A stretch of DNA of 64,000 nucleotides, taken from positions 62,001 to 126,000 of the forward strand of contig JAUXVF010000010.1 of NCBI GenBank assembly GCA_030680355.1, read 5' to 3'. This DNA is from Caulobacter sp. GTDB taxonomy: Bacteria; Pseudomonadota; Alphaproteobacteria; Caulobacterales; Caulobacteraceae. Every line of letters begins with the position of its first letter. Positions within the stretch are counted from its first letter, which is position 1. Position numbers and translations under genes: made by a program. Positions 52,721-61,014 of the stretch are shown piece by piece. The notes under the pieces were generated by a model, which did no database searches, was not told the origin of the DNA, and worked only from the letters and a program-made list of their open reading frames with translations.

Positions 52721-53797
52721 ATGCGGATAGAACGAACCGGACCCGTCGAACCTCTCACACCTCGAATCGAAGCCTTCCTGCGCGAAGCGCTGCGCGGCGA
52801 GTCGATGGACGACGTTCAGGACACGAAGGAACTGCGGATCGATTATTCCTGTCTCGGCGGGCTGCTGGCAATCGAGCTCAAAGCCCTCGAAGACGATGGC
52901 GGCGAACGGATGGAGAATCTCGCCAGCGAGCTGCGCGAGAGGGATGACTGGCCGATGTTCCTGGGCTCCGCACCGATTCAGTCTTTCATCCAGCACACGA
53001 ATGACCCGGAAGGGCTGAACCGGCGGACGCTTGAGCGGATCGGGCGCGGCGTCGTCAATCATCTGAAAAAGGCGAACCGGCAGCTCGAAGCGCACTGCCA
53101 GACGTTCCCACGCCGCGACACTGTGCGCGCATTGGTGCTCGTCAATGAGGATCACGAGACCTACGACCCCCACACTGTGAGCTACATTCTATGGCATGCG
53201 GTGCGGCAGATGAAGGATGGCAAGCTCCGCTACGAGCATGTCGATCTGATCTTCTATTTCACCGAGCGGCACGCGCAGGTGATCGACAATCGGCTGGCAT
53301 TTCCAACGGTCTGCATCGAATCCCAGCCGATCGGTGATGCGCCGTGGAAGGCGGACGTAGCCGAGTTTTTCGGGCGCAAGTGGGCGGCGTGGAATGATGT
53401 GCCGCTGCATATGGATGGTGGCGACATCGCCGGGTTCGAAGCGATGGAGCATGTGCCGGAGCAGATGGCGCGTTCGGACGCGTGGCTGCTGAACTACCGG
53501 CGGCAGCCCTACCTCCGTGGCCTCACCAAGGAAGCGCTTCGCGACCGTTTCGATGAGGTCACGCTGGTGTCGATGCTCTGGGGTCTGAAAGGATCACCGG
53601 TTGATGTGCCGATGGCAGACCGGATGGCGGGGATGCAGCAGTTCGGAGATTTAATCTACGAGATGGGGCAGCGCGCGATCCCCATCACGGATTTCAATCA
53701 CGACCATGAACGCGCGCTGGCGGCGGCAGCACGCCTCGGCCTGCCCCCGCATGTCATCGAGTGGCTGGACGCATTCGAAGCACAGCGGAAAGGATAG
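52721..53797 (+). CDS. uncharacterised protein with a PD-(D/E)XK-like signature
   Basis: A protein of about 358 residues from ATG 52721 (an in-frame GTG at 52652 is possible). RIDYSCLGGLLAIELKALEDD (about 39-59) has the Asp41 ... Glu52-x-Lys54 spacing of PD-(D/E)XK nuclease folds. The rest, including RALVLVNEDHETYDPHTVSY and HVDLIFYFTERHAQVIDNRL, has no motif I recognise. It lies 134 bp after the recombinase and is the first cargo gene. A defence or nuclease role is only a suggestion. Confidence 0.6.
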   Translation: MRIERTGPVEPLTPRIEAFLREALRGESMDDVQDTKELRIDYSCLGGLLAIELKALEDDGGERMENLASELRERDDWPMFLGSAPIQSFIQHTNDPEGLNRRTLERIGRGVVNHLKKANRQLEAHCQTFPRRDTVRALVLVNEDHETYDPHTVSYILWHAVRQMKDGKLRYEHVDLIFYFTERHAQVIDNRLAFPTVCIESQPIGDAPWKADVAEFFGRKWAAWNDVPLHMDGGDIAGFEAMEHVPEQMARSDAWLLNYRRQPYLRGLTKEALRDRFDEVTLVSMLWGLKGSPVDVPMADRMAGMQQFGDLIYEMGQRAIPITDFNHDHERALAAAARLGLPPHVIEWLDAFEAQRKG

Positions 53798-54014
53798 CAG
53801 CATCGGCGCGGCTCGCCGACACGGATTGGTTTAGGTCTGGCATGCGCCAGAAGCGGTCCTTCGCTCACCGCCAGCAAGCGGACGCTAGAGCCCTACCCTG
53901 CGGACGTCCGCTTCCGCCCCCTCGCAGGCCTTACGCCCTGCTTGTCTAAATCCTATCTCTTGCACGCCAGCCGTCACTTAGAGCGGCAGGCGTCATCAAG
54001 AGAGGGAACGCAGT

Positions 54015-54257
54015 ATGCTCGACCCGAAGATCGACTTCGAAGCGCCGGCAAGGCTTTTTCAAGCCAATAGCAATTTTGCTCAGTTCGGTGACGGCTACCG
54101 GCAGGTCACGGGCTCGGAGGAGCTTTCCACGGGGAGCGTCACCGAACTGCTCGCCAAGGGCAGGGCCATGAGCATCCCGCCGGGCAAAACTCTTTTCATC
54201 AACAACATCGGGCAGAGCCATTTCTTCAAGCTCGACGAGGTCGAGCAGCAGCAGTGA
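54015..54257 (+). CDS. hypothetical small protein
   Basis: An 80-residue acidic protein (LDPKIDFEAPARLFQANSN, FGDGYRQVTGSEELSTGSV and a C-terminal LDEVEQQQ). No TM segment, motif or family is recognised. It precedes the PLD-like gene by about 100 bp on the same strand and may be co-transcribed with it. Confidence 0.55.
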   Translation: MLDPKIDFEAPARLFQANSNFAQFGDGYRQVTGSEELSTGSVTELLAKGRAMSIPPGKTLFINNIGQSHFFKLDEVEQQQ

Positions 54258-54363
54258 GACCCTCCGATCGCGGGGATAGCGCGGGTAAAGGCGAGACCCG
54301 CAGCCTTCGTGCCTTCGCGATTTTTGTTGCAGCCTGAGCTCGGCATGCAGCAAAGCAGTGTTC

Positions 54364-55002
54364 ATGAGCAAGACCATCTACTTCGCGGAGCCTCCACTGC
54401 CAGGGGACTTGGTGCTCAAGCTTGCCCAGAGGCTGGCGGAGCAAGGATACAGTCTGAAGCAGACGGACGAGGATGTGCTTGTTCGCCTCGGCGCAGGAGA
54501 CCTACTGCGCGAGATTGGCGTTTCGAAAACGTTGAGACTACAGCTGCTAACTGAGGCGGTGTTGCCCGACAACACTCCCAGGGACGTCCTGCTCGACACC
54601 CTTCGATATCAGCTCGCCCAGTGTGCCGGCCTCCACACGTTGTTGGTCGTGGACCCCTATCTGTTTCCAGCCCAGCCAGACCCGACCTACAAGGACGATC
54701 TGGTTTCTCTCCTTCGAGCTGCGGCGAGCGCCGGGCTAGCGATTGAGATCGCCACCAAGGCCAATCGCAATACCGCGCTTCAGGCTGCGGTCGTGGCCGA
54801 CATCCAACAGATCAATCCTTCGATCACTCCGTCGTTCAAGTACACCGACGCCTTCCATGACCGCTTCTGGATCGCCGATGGAGCACGGGGGGTGTTCATG
54901 GGCACATCTCTGAATGGTATCGGCCGCCGCTACGCTATCGCGGACTACCTCGCGGAGGAAGACGCGCGCGCCATCGCACACAGATATGCAGCGCTGACGT
55001 AG
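54364..55002 (+). CDS. phospholipase D-like domain protein
   Basis: A 212-residue protein with an unfamiliar N-terminal helical domain (MSKTIYFAEPPLPGDLVLKL) and a C-terminal PLD-like domain (about 90-212). HTLLVVDPYLF opens the fold and FHDRFWIADGARGVFMGTSLNGIGR contains an HxRx4D signature, a degenerate HKD motif, followed by the usual GTSLN turn. Only one HKD is present, so it would act as a dimer. Nuclease or lipase activity is possible. The ATG at 54364 is chosen; a GTG 6 bases upstream is in frame. A defence-cargo role is an inference from its neighbours. Confidence 0.6.
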   Translation: MSKTIYFAEPPLPGDLVLKLAQRLAEQGYSLKQTDEDVLVRLGAGDLLREIGVSKTLRLQLLTEAVLPDNTPRDVLLDTLRYQLAQCAGLHTLLVVDPYLFPAQPDPTYKDDLVSLLRAAASAGLAIEIATKANRNTALQAAVVADIQQINPSITPSFKYTDAFHDRFWIADGARGVFMGTSLNGIGRRYAIADYLAEEDARAIAHRYAALT

Positions 55003-55163
55003 CAGGTTCGACTGCGACCTCCATAAACGGGGCACCTTGCGCCATCAGCGGACGTTGGCGTCGGCCCCAAGACCGGACCTGAGCGCTGATCACCCGCCGG
55101 GCGCCCGCGATCCGTTCCACTTCGCGGCAGTCGACGGGCAACGCGCGGCGTCCACGGACCGAC

Positions 55164-55943
55164 CTACGCCCTCGGGATCGTTTTGAACTCCTGTGGCGAG
55201 ACTTGGTGCATGACTTCCATGAGTGACACGGGGCCGCCGCCGTTGGTCGGCCGAAGTGTGAACGCCAGGGGTATCTGCGGCGTGAGCGCTCCCGCGAAGG
55301 GCGCGCATACCTTGATACCGACCGAGCCAACGTCGGGCGAATGCTGGTTCGCGTCGGGGCCAGATCGCACTCCCGGCGCGCCCTTGATCCAGCACGCCAC
55401 CTGCTCAACCGGGTTGCGCAGCAAGAACGCAAATGTGGGATTGGGCTCAAGCAAGTGAGAGGCCCTGACCGTCACCTCCAGCTCCGTCGCGGGGTCGCCC
55501 GCGACGGAATAGGTCAGGTTTGAAAAGGCCTCATACTGCGGAGTGAATCCGGTGTTGCCTTGGGCAAGATTGACGATCTGGTGCGTCGCGGCGTCGAGCC
55601 CGTGGGTGAAGAGGTCGATGTAGACGTTCTGCATGAGAAGCGCTGGCATCGGCGTGCCGTCCACGCGCACGGGTATCAAGCGCGTCTTCCCTTTCGTGGC
55701 CTGATACAATGCGTTCTGCCATTCGAGCTTGACCATCTCGCTCGCGAGGCTCTTGGCTGACACAAAGAAAAAGACGAATGCGGGAGACGTCATCCCCTCG
55801 TTCATCCGGTCGATGATCCCGTCGCCCGGCCTAATCGACCAAGCGTCGTAGAACACCTGATCCGCGCCGAAGATCGATGCCAGCCGCATGGCAATCGGCT
55901 CGACAAGTGGCTTGTCATCATACGTGTGGCTTAGAAAAATCAT
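55164..55943 (-). CDS. TIR-domain protein, candidate NADase effector
   Basis: A protein of about 259 residues. The N-terminal 115 residues form a TIR domain: IFLSHTYDDKPLVEPIAMRL, FYDAWSIRPGDGIIDRMNEG and SAKSLASEMVKLEWQNALY, with Glu74 at the place of the catalytic glutamate of NAD-cleaving TIR domains. The C-terminal half (about 130-259) is beta-rich with no known family. The ATG at 55943 is taken; a TTG at 55958 with GGAAG upstream is an alternative. It follows the SMC-like ATPase gene by about 80 bp on the same strand, so an operon is likely. Confidence 0.85.
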   Translation of the reverse strand: MIFLSHTYDDKPLVEPIAMRLASIFGADQVFYDAWSIRPGDGIIDRMNEGMTSPAFVFFFVSAKSLASEMVKLEWQNALYQATKGKTRLIPVRVDGTPMPALLMQNVYIDLFTHGLDAATHQIVNLAQGNTGFTPQYEAFSNLTYSVAGDPATELEVTVRASHLLEPNPTFAFLLRNPVEQVACWIKGAPGVRSGPDANQHSPDVGSVGIKVCAPFAGALTPQIPLAFTLRPTNGGGPVSLMEVMHQVSPQEFKTIPRA

Positions 55944-56021
55944 CGCGAACTCGATCAACTTCCGTAGCCCGGAGGCGGCGGGAGACCCGCCGCATCTGCG
56001 ATCCGCGAAAGACTGGGACTC

Positions 56022-58760
56022 CTATTTATTGCTGAGGGAACGGTAGAACTTCTTTTCCGCGCCGGGCGTCGGCTCGTGTTTGAAGCAATCTACGAAATCG
56101 TCGATCGCCTGCATCACACCCTGTAACGCGGGCGCGGAGAAGGCGGCCCCCTGACCCGTCGCCCAGTGCGACAGGTAGTTGCCGACGATCATGGCGGAAT
56201 GTGTCGTCATGCCCGCCTGCTGCGCGGCGGTCAGGATGATGTCCTTGGCCCCCTGGTGCAATTTCACGGCGGTCTCGATGGCCGACATCAACTCACCCGC
56301 CGTCCGCTTCTCGTCGTTAAACGCGATGTCCATCAGGACCGGAATCCGGCAGCGGTTGATGACCTCGCCGAGCTGATATTCAAGATACTGCCGGATCCGC
56401 GGCGCGGCGTCGTCGACGCGCCCGGCCTTCAACAGCTCGTTCGTCGTGTCGCGCACCTTGTTGCTGGCACCCGTCTGCAGCAAGACCGCTGTCTGCGCGG
56501 TCCCCTCGAGGCGCTGGTGCCGCCAGTCCTTGGTGGCGGCGTGCTTGTTGAAGAGCTTTTCGAGCAGCGTGTCGTGGCTGAGGAAGATGATCTGCGGCCC
56601 GTTCGCATTGCCCGGCCGCCCAAACCGCGTTCGGATTACCTCGACCAGATGGTGCTGGTGGCCGGCGTCGAAGCTCGACGTGATGTCGTCGAGAACGATG
56701 AAGCGAGGCGCGCCGCCATAGAGTGACGCTGCCGCCAAGTAGACCGAGACGGCGAAAGCGTTCCGGTAGCTCTCCGACAACAAGGCCTGCGCCGACACAT
56801 CCTTCAGCGTCCAGAACTCCGCAAGCTTGATGCCGAGCTCTTCCGTACCAGCTGGCTTCAAGAGTGACGGCACGACGGGGCTTAGCATGATCCGCTGGAA
56901 GAGGTCGCGGCAGAGCGGTTCGATGTTCTTGAGGCGCGCCGCTGCCATCTCGGATTCCGCGTCGGCAAAGGTCTGGCAGGCCCTATCCAGAATGTCTTTC
57001 AGCCGGGTCACCCGCTTGGCGCGGGCGGCCTCGTTGGCGGCGTTCGTCTCGGCTTGCGCCAGCGTCACCCACCCCTTCTGAAGACGACGGCTGGTCTCCA
57101 CCGATTTCGTGACCTCGACGAGCGAGGGCGGCAGTTCCCTTTCCAGTTGGACCCGTTCGGTCACGTAGGTCTCAATCTGCGTCGCGGCTCGGCTGCGCAA
57201 TGTCTTGGTCAGCTCCGTCAATTCCGTTGCGAGCGCTTCTGTCAGCGATCCCTCCGCGCCGGTTGCCAGAAGTGATTTTGCTCGGCGCTTTTCGCCGTCG
57301 CTGCCAACGAGGGTCTGAAGTGCATCGAACTCCGCCCAGCCATTCTCCGCCCATTCCAGAACGGCCGCCTCCTGGCAGGTCTGAACCTTGTCATATTGGG
57401 CGAGCTTGGCTTTGACCGACTCCAAGACAGAAGTCCCGTCGTCCTTGTCGCAGGTCGGACAAAGGTTCGGGCTCGGCCAGCCTTCGCTTAGCAGCACTTG
57501 CTGGCTGAGGTCGAAAAGGTCCCGGAACGTTTCGCCGGGCGTCGCCACCAGCGCGTCGTCCCGCGCCTTCACCAGCTTCAGCAGGCTTTCGAATTCCGGA
57601 TCGCCCGGGCCCTTGTCGTGCGCGGCCGTCCATTCGGCCACGAGGCGGATCAGTTCACCGTGCCGTGTCTTCTTGACCCCGCCTTCCGCCGCCTGGACCG
57701 TTGTCAGGCATTCGTCGAGGTCGATTGCAGTGAAGGTCTTCCCCTCGCAGTGGCCCTTGAGAAGCGGCGTCCCGTGAAGGGCGGCATGGCATTCTGCCTG
57801 CGCCGCCTCGCGCCCCTTGGTCGGGTCATAAGCAGCCTTCACGAGTGCCTCGAAGTCGGTCGCAATCGCGACCGTCGCATCCGTGACCGCTTTGTCCGCC
57901 GACGCCTTCACGGCCTTGCGTCCGTTGACGTCGAAATGGGAGTTGAACGAGCGTGAATACGACAGTGCTTGGAGCGCGCCCCGAAGTGCGGAGTATCGCG
58001 ACAGGCCGAGAAGCCCCGCGAACGCGCGGCCCCGATCCAGCGACTTGAAATCAATGAACCGTTGGAACGTGTAGCTGTCCAGCAGCACGAATTCTCGGTC
58101 TAGCTCGGATAGAAGGGCCTCGCCGTCGGAGCCGTCGCTCGTGGTCACGGTGCGCTTGCCAGAAGCGTCCAGCGTGATCGAGACGGTGATGGCCTTACCG
58201 CCGTCATCCGGTTGCACGGTCAGCTTGATGACGCCGAGCGATTTCGAATGGAAGCGGTTGAGATAGTAGTCCTGCCCGCGCTCGCTGGCCTGGAGTTCGT
58301 CGAGCTTCGGGATGCGTCCGGTGATCGCGTAGGAGAGCGCGTCGTAGATCGAACTCTTGCCGACGCCGTTCGGGGCCGAGATCGAGTTCACCGCATCGGG
58401 CTTGAACTTCAGAGCGAGCGGTGCGCCCTCGTTGTTCACGCCACGGAAGCCCTCGACGTCCAAAGCTTCCAAGAACCAGCCGCGCTGCTTGACGGGCGGC
58501 GGCGATGCTCCGGCTGAACCATTCGCAGGATCGACTTCAGCCTTGGCTCCCTTCTCGTCCGGCTTGGTCGCCTCCAGCTCGGCCATCAGCGCATCAAGAA
58601 TCACGGTCTTCTCCGTAGAGCCGTCCGCGAGACTGCCAAGAAGAGAACTGAGCTTCGGCCCGAGCACCACGTCTTGTGCGACCAAGTCCAAGGCATAGGC
58701 GGCGATATTCTCGTCGAAGCTACCGCCCTCTTTGAATCCGAAACTAGCTTTTGCTATCAT
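56022..58760 (-). CDS. Rad50/SMC-like ABC-type ATPase with zinc hook
   Basis: A 912-residue protein with a split ABC ATPase. Walker A APNGVGKSS (129-137), Walker B FIVLDDITSSFDAGH (687-701) and the H-loop IIFLSHD (724-730). The signature region is LSESYRNAFAVSVYLA (about 661-676), only loosely like the LSxGQ motif. CPTC (434-437) is a zinc-hook-type motif in the middle of the coiled-coil region. An N-terminal extension (1-95) and a C-terminal domain (740-912) are not recognised. It resembles the SMC-type sensors of defence systems such as Lamassu, and is paired with a TIR gene. Confidence 0.88.
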   Translation of the reverse strand: MIAKASFGFKEGGSFDENIAAYALDLVAQDVVLGPKLSSLLGSLADGSTEKTVILDALMAELEATKPDEKGAKAEVDPANGSAGASPPPVKQRGWFLEALDVEGFRGVNNEGAPLALKFKPDAVNSISAPNGVGKSSIYDALSYAITGRIPKLDELQASERGQDYYLNRFHSKSLGVIKLTVQPDDGGKAITVSITLDASGKRTVTTSDGSDGEALLSELDREFVLLDSYTFQRFIDFKSLDRGRAFAGLLGLSRYSALRGALQALSYSRSFNSHFDVNGRKAVKASADKAVTDATVAIATDFEALVKAAYDPTKGREAAQAECHAALHGTPLLKGHCEGKTFTAIDLDECLTTVQAAEGGVKKTRHGELIRLVAEWTAAHDKGPGDPEFESLLKLVKARDDALVATPGETFRDLFDLSQQVLLSEGWPSPNLCPTCDKDDGTSVLESVKAKLAQYDKVQTCQEAAVLEWAENGWAEFDALQTLVGSDGEKRRAKSLLATGAEGSLTEALATELTELTKTLRSRAATQIETYVTERVQLERELPPSLVEVTKSVETSRRLQKGWVTLAQAETNAANEAARAKRVTRLKDILDRACQTFADAESEMAAARLKNIEPLCRDLFQRIMLSPVVPSLLKPAGTEELGIKLAEFWTLKDVSAQALLSESYRNAFAVSVYLAAASLYGGAPRFIVLDDITSSFDAGHQHHLVEVIRTRFGRPGNANGPQIIFLSHDTLLEKLFNKHAATKDWRHQRLEGTAQTAVLLQTGASNKVRDTTNELLKAGRVDDAAPRIRQYLEYQLGEVINRCRIPVLMDIAFNDEKRTAGELMSAIETAVKLHQGAKDIILTAAQQAGMTTHSAMIVGNYLSHWATGQGAAFSAPALQGVMQAIDDFVDCFKHEPTPGAEKKFYRSLSNK

Positions 58761-59219
58761 TTCCCACCCCGCGCCAAAGCTACCACCGGGAATTTAGATT
58801 CACCACCTACGATTGAAAATCTGGGTTAAGCAGCGGAAAATTTCTGCTGAGCCCGAGCCCTCCGGTCTGGGCCAACCCCTTCTGCAGGGCAAAGCCCCGC
58901 AACGCCCCAAATGGCGAACGCCGTTCGTCACGGCGCTTCGAGGCCCGCACCGTTGCGTGGAGGTTTCGGTGGTCCGACGTTCGGCGGGCGCTCAAGCTAG
59001 TCGGGGCCCATGTCGAGCTATGACCAGAATTCCATCTTCACGTGGATGCGTTGGGCGGCGGCGGATACACGCCGCTGGACAGGCAACTGCAAATTTTGCC
59101 AGCATCAGCTCCAGCAAGCGGACATCCGGAAGGTCTCCGAAGAGTCAGGCCCGGACGTTGGCTCAACAATACGCTGGTCGTCGACACAGTAAGTCTCGCG
59201 GGGCCGAAGGCGCGCGCAC
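58761..59219. other. intergenic region between SMC-like gene and ArdC-side genes
   Basis: No supported gene. Several overlapping short frames exist, including a 60-codon frame at 59010-59192 with CKFC, but none has a good start and family match. The region should hold the promoter of the SMC-like/TIR operon. Confidence 0.4.
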
Positions 59220-59450
59220 TCATAGGCCCTCTACCTGCATCGATGCTGCCTGATCTGCTCCAGGCGGCGGCTGCGATAGCAGGTCGAAAAGCTCCAGGAG
59301 CTCTGTCGCCTTGGTTTGGGCTTCGCCTCGGGTGAGGCGCTCATTGAAGGCGTGTTGCCAGGTCGTGATGAAGTCGTCGATCTGATCGTCTGGAATCTGC
59401 ATCCAGACAGTTTGGCCGACCGGGTCTTCACGCACACGGGGCCGGAACAT
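59220..59450 (-). CDS. small hypothetical protein of the ICE-like region
   Basis: A 76-residue acidic protein from ATG 59450, which has GAGGAG 9 bp upstream. It begins MFRPRVREDPVGQTVWMQIP and has a helical, acidic centre (DDFITTWQHAFNERLTRGEAQTKATELLELFDLLSQ). Divergent from ArdC. Function unknown. Confidence 0.55.
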   Translation of the reverse strand: MFRPRVREDPVGQTVWMQIPDDQIDDFITTWQHAFNERLTRGEAQTKATELLELFDLLSQPPPGADQAASMQVEGL

Positions 59451-59579
59451 GCGCTCCTCGCAACAAGGCCCCCCGTGCGGCCTGCCGAGCCGCAGCCCAT
59501 AATAGCCAAGGACCGTCGCTCGCGTGCTGCGGGGAGCGCCTGAATGATCGGGTGTTCCCGCAAAGCACGGGAGACGACA

Positions 59580-60458
59580 ATGACGAGTTCTTTGGATGCA
59601 GCACAAAACGTCTATCAGGCGGTCACCGACCGCATCATCGAAGCGATAGAGGCCGGCGCCGGCGAGTTCGTGATGCCCTGGCATCAGGCGTCAGCGGGCA
59701 TCGGCCGGCCCACCAACGCGGCCACCGCCAAGCGATACCAAGGCACCAACGTGGTGGCCCTGTGGGCCGAGGGTTCGCTATCGGGGTTCAGTTCCGGATT
59801 CTGGGCGACCTATCGTCAATGGCAGGCACTCGGAGCCCAGGTGAACCGCGGCGAACGCAGCGCCGTCATCGTCTTCTACAAACCCCTCAAGGGAACAGAA
59901 GACGGTGAAGAGGACCGGCCCGGCCGGCGTCTGGTGGCCCGGGCTTCCCGGGTGTTCAACGCCGATCAGGTAGAAGGTTGGGAGGCTCCCGGGTTGGAGC
60001 GACCGAACCTGGCGGAGGCATTGCCAGCTGTCGAGGCGTTCGTTGCCGAGACCGGGGCTCTTGTCAGCCACGGCCACGACCATGCCGGCTACAACCGTCA
60101 GGATGACCGCATCGAGCTTCCTGATCGGGACCGCTTCATCGGCTCGACGACCTCAACCGCCACCGAGGCCTACTACGCCACGGCCCTACACGAGCTAACG
60201 CACTGGTCCGGCGCCCCGCACCGGCTGGCTCGTGAGTTCGGCAAACGCTTCGGCGACGAGGCGTATGCGGTGGAGGAACTGGTGGCGGAATTGGGGGCGG
60301 CGTTTCTCTGCGCTGACCTGTCGATCGCCAACCAGCCCCGACCCGATCATGCCGCCTATGTCAGTCACTGGCTCTCGGTTCTGGAATCAGACCGAAAGGT
60401 CATGTTCCTGGCTGCTCGGTTGGCCTCAGAGGCCGCTGCCTACCTGAGTGGCCCATGA
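59580..60458 (+). CDS. ardC: ArdC-type antirestriction protein (ssDNA-binding and zincin domains)
   Basis: A 292-residue protein of the ArdC family. The N-terminal DUF1738 ssDNA-binding domain (about 8-120) reads VYQAVTDRIIEAIEAGAGEF, PWHQ and GTNVVALW, then FWATYRQWQALGAQVNRGER. The C-terminal zincin-like domain has HELTHWSG (HExxH) with a downstream EELVAELGAAFLC. ArdC proteins protect incoming plasmid DNA and block host restriction during conjugation. The ATG at 59580 is the better start; an upstream in-frame ATG at 59544 is possible. Confidence 0.92.
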   Translation: MTSSLDAAQNVYQAVTDRIIEAIEAGAGEFVMPWHQASAGIGRPTNAATAKRYQGTNVVALWAEGSLSGFSSGFWATYRQWQALGAQVNRGERSAVIVFYKPLKGTEDGEEDRPGRRLVARASRVFNADQVEGWEAPGLERPNLAEALPAVEAFVAETGALVSHGHDHAGYNRQDDRIELPDRDRFIGSTTSTATEAYYATALHELTHWSGAPHRLAREFGKRFGDEAYAVEELVAELGAAFLCADLSIANQPRPDHAAYVSHWLSVLESDRKVMFLAARLASEAAAYLSGP

Positions 60459-60633
60459 AGGAGACGGGGCTGGGCCTGCAGGTCGGATGAACTGCCTACA
60501 CACACCTGCTGGAGACAGTTTGTTCCAGCGCCGCGGCGGCCTTCGGGTCGCCGTTTTTCTTGTATCAGAGCGGACTCGCCATTGTGGGGAATTGGCGCCA
60601 TTCTCCCGTCTTCATAGAAACCGGGGGTGTACC

Positions 60634-61011
60634 ATGAAGCTGCTTTTTCGCCGCGACCAGCGCGCTGGAATGATGGGCAAGGTTGTCTTTTCACTTGAGG
60701 TTCGCGCCGACATCACCAGCGAGGAGAAGGCCAACATCCAGAAGTACAAGCTGGGCGAGACCGAGCTCTACGCCAGCCACGAACTGCTCGACAAAGGCAG
60801 CGGCCTACTCGGGGCCGCTTCCCGCGTCGCCTTCAAGGCCATGACCATCAACGTGAGCGTCAAGGACCTGACCAGCGGCAAAAAGGTCGAGTGCAAGGAC
60901 ATCGTCGAGATGCTGGCCATCGAGGACCAGATCAAGGAAGCGGCCAAGACCTTTGCTCAGGTGCTGGCTGCGGCCGCACAGTTCGGCGGCGAGGAGGTCG
61001 TCGAGGTCTGA
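60634..61011 (+). CDS. hypothetical protein upstream of the VirD4-like gene
   Basis: A 125-residue protein from ATG 60634 (GGGGGTG upstream). It reads MKLLFRRDQRAGMMGKVVFS, LEVRADITSEEKANIQKYKL and DIVEMLAIEDQIKEAAKTFAQVL. A longer frame to 60448 has no support. It stops 3 bases before the VirD4-like gene, so it is translationally linked to it. No family known to me; probably an accessory of the transfer machinery. Confidence 0.65.
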   Translation: MKLLFRRDQRAGMMGKVVFSLEVRADITSEEKANIQKYKLGETELYASHELLDKGSGLLGAASRVAFKAMTINVSVKDLTSGKKVECKDIVEMLAIEDQIKEAAKTFAQVLAAAAQFGGEEVVEV

Positions 61012-61014
61012 CCC

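Noticed and set aside
56022..58760. RloC or Wadjet assignment for the SMC-like gene
   Set aside because: No C-terminal HNH/anticodon-nuclease motif as in RloC, and no adjacent JetA/B/D-type partners as in Wadjet.
59010..59192. 60-codon frame with a CKFC motif
   Set aside because: No clear ribosome-binding site or family; competing frames overlap it, so I did not call a gene.
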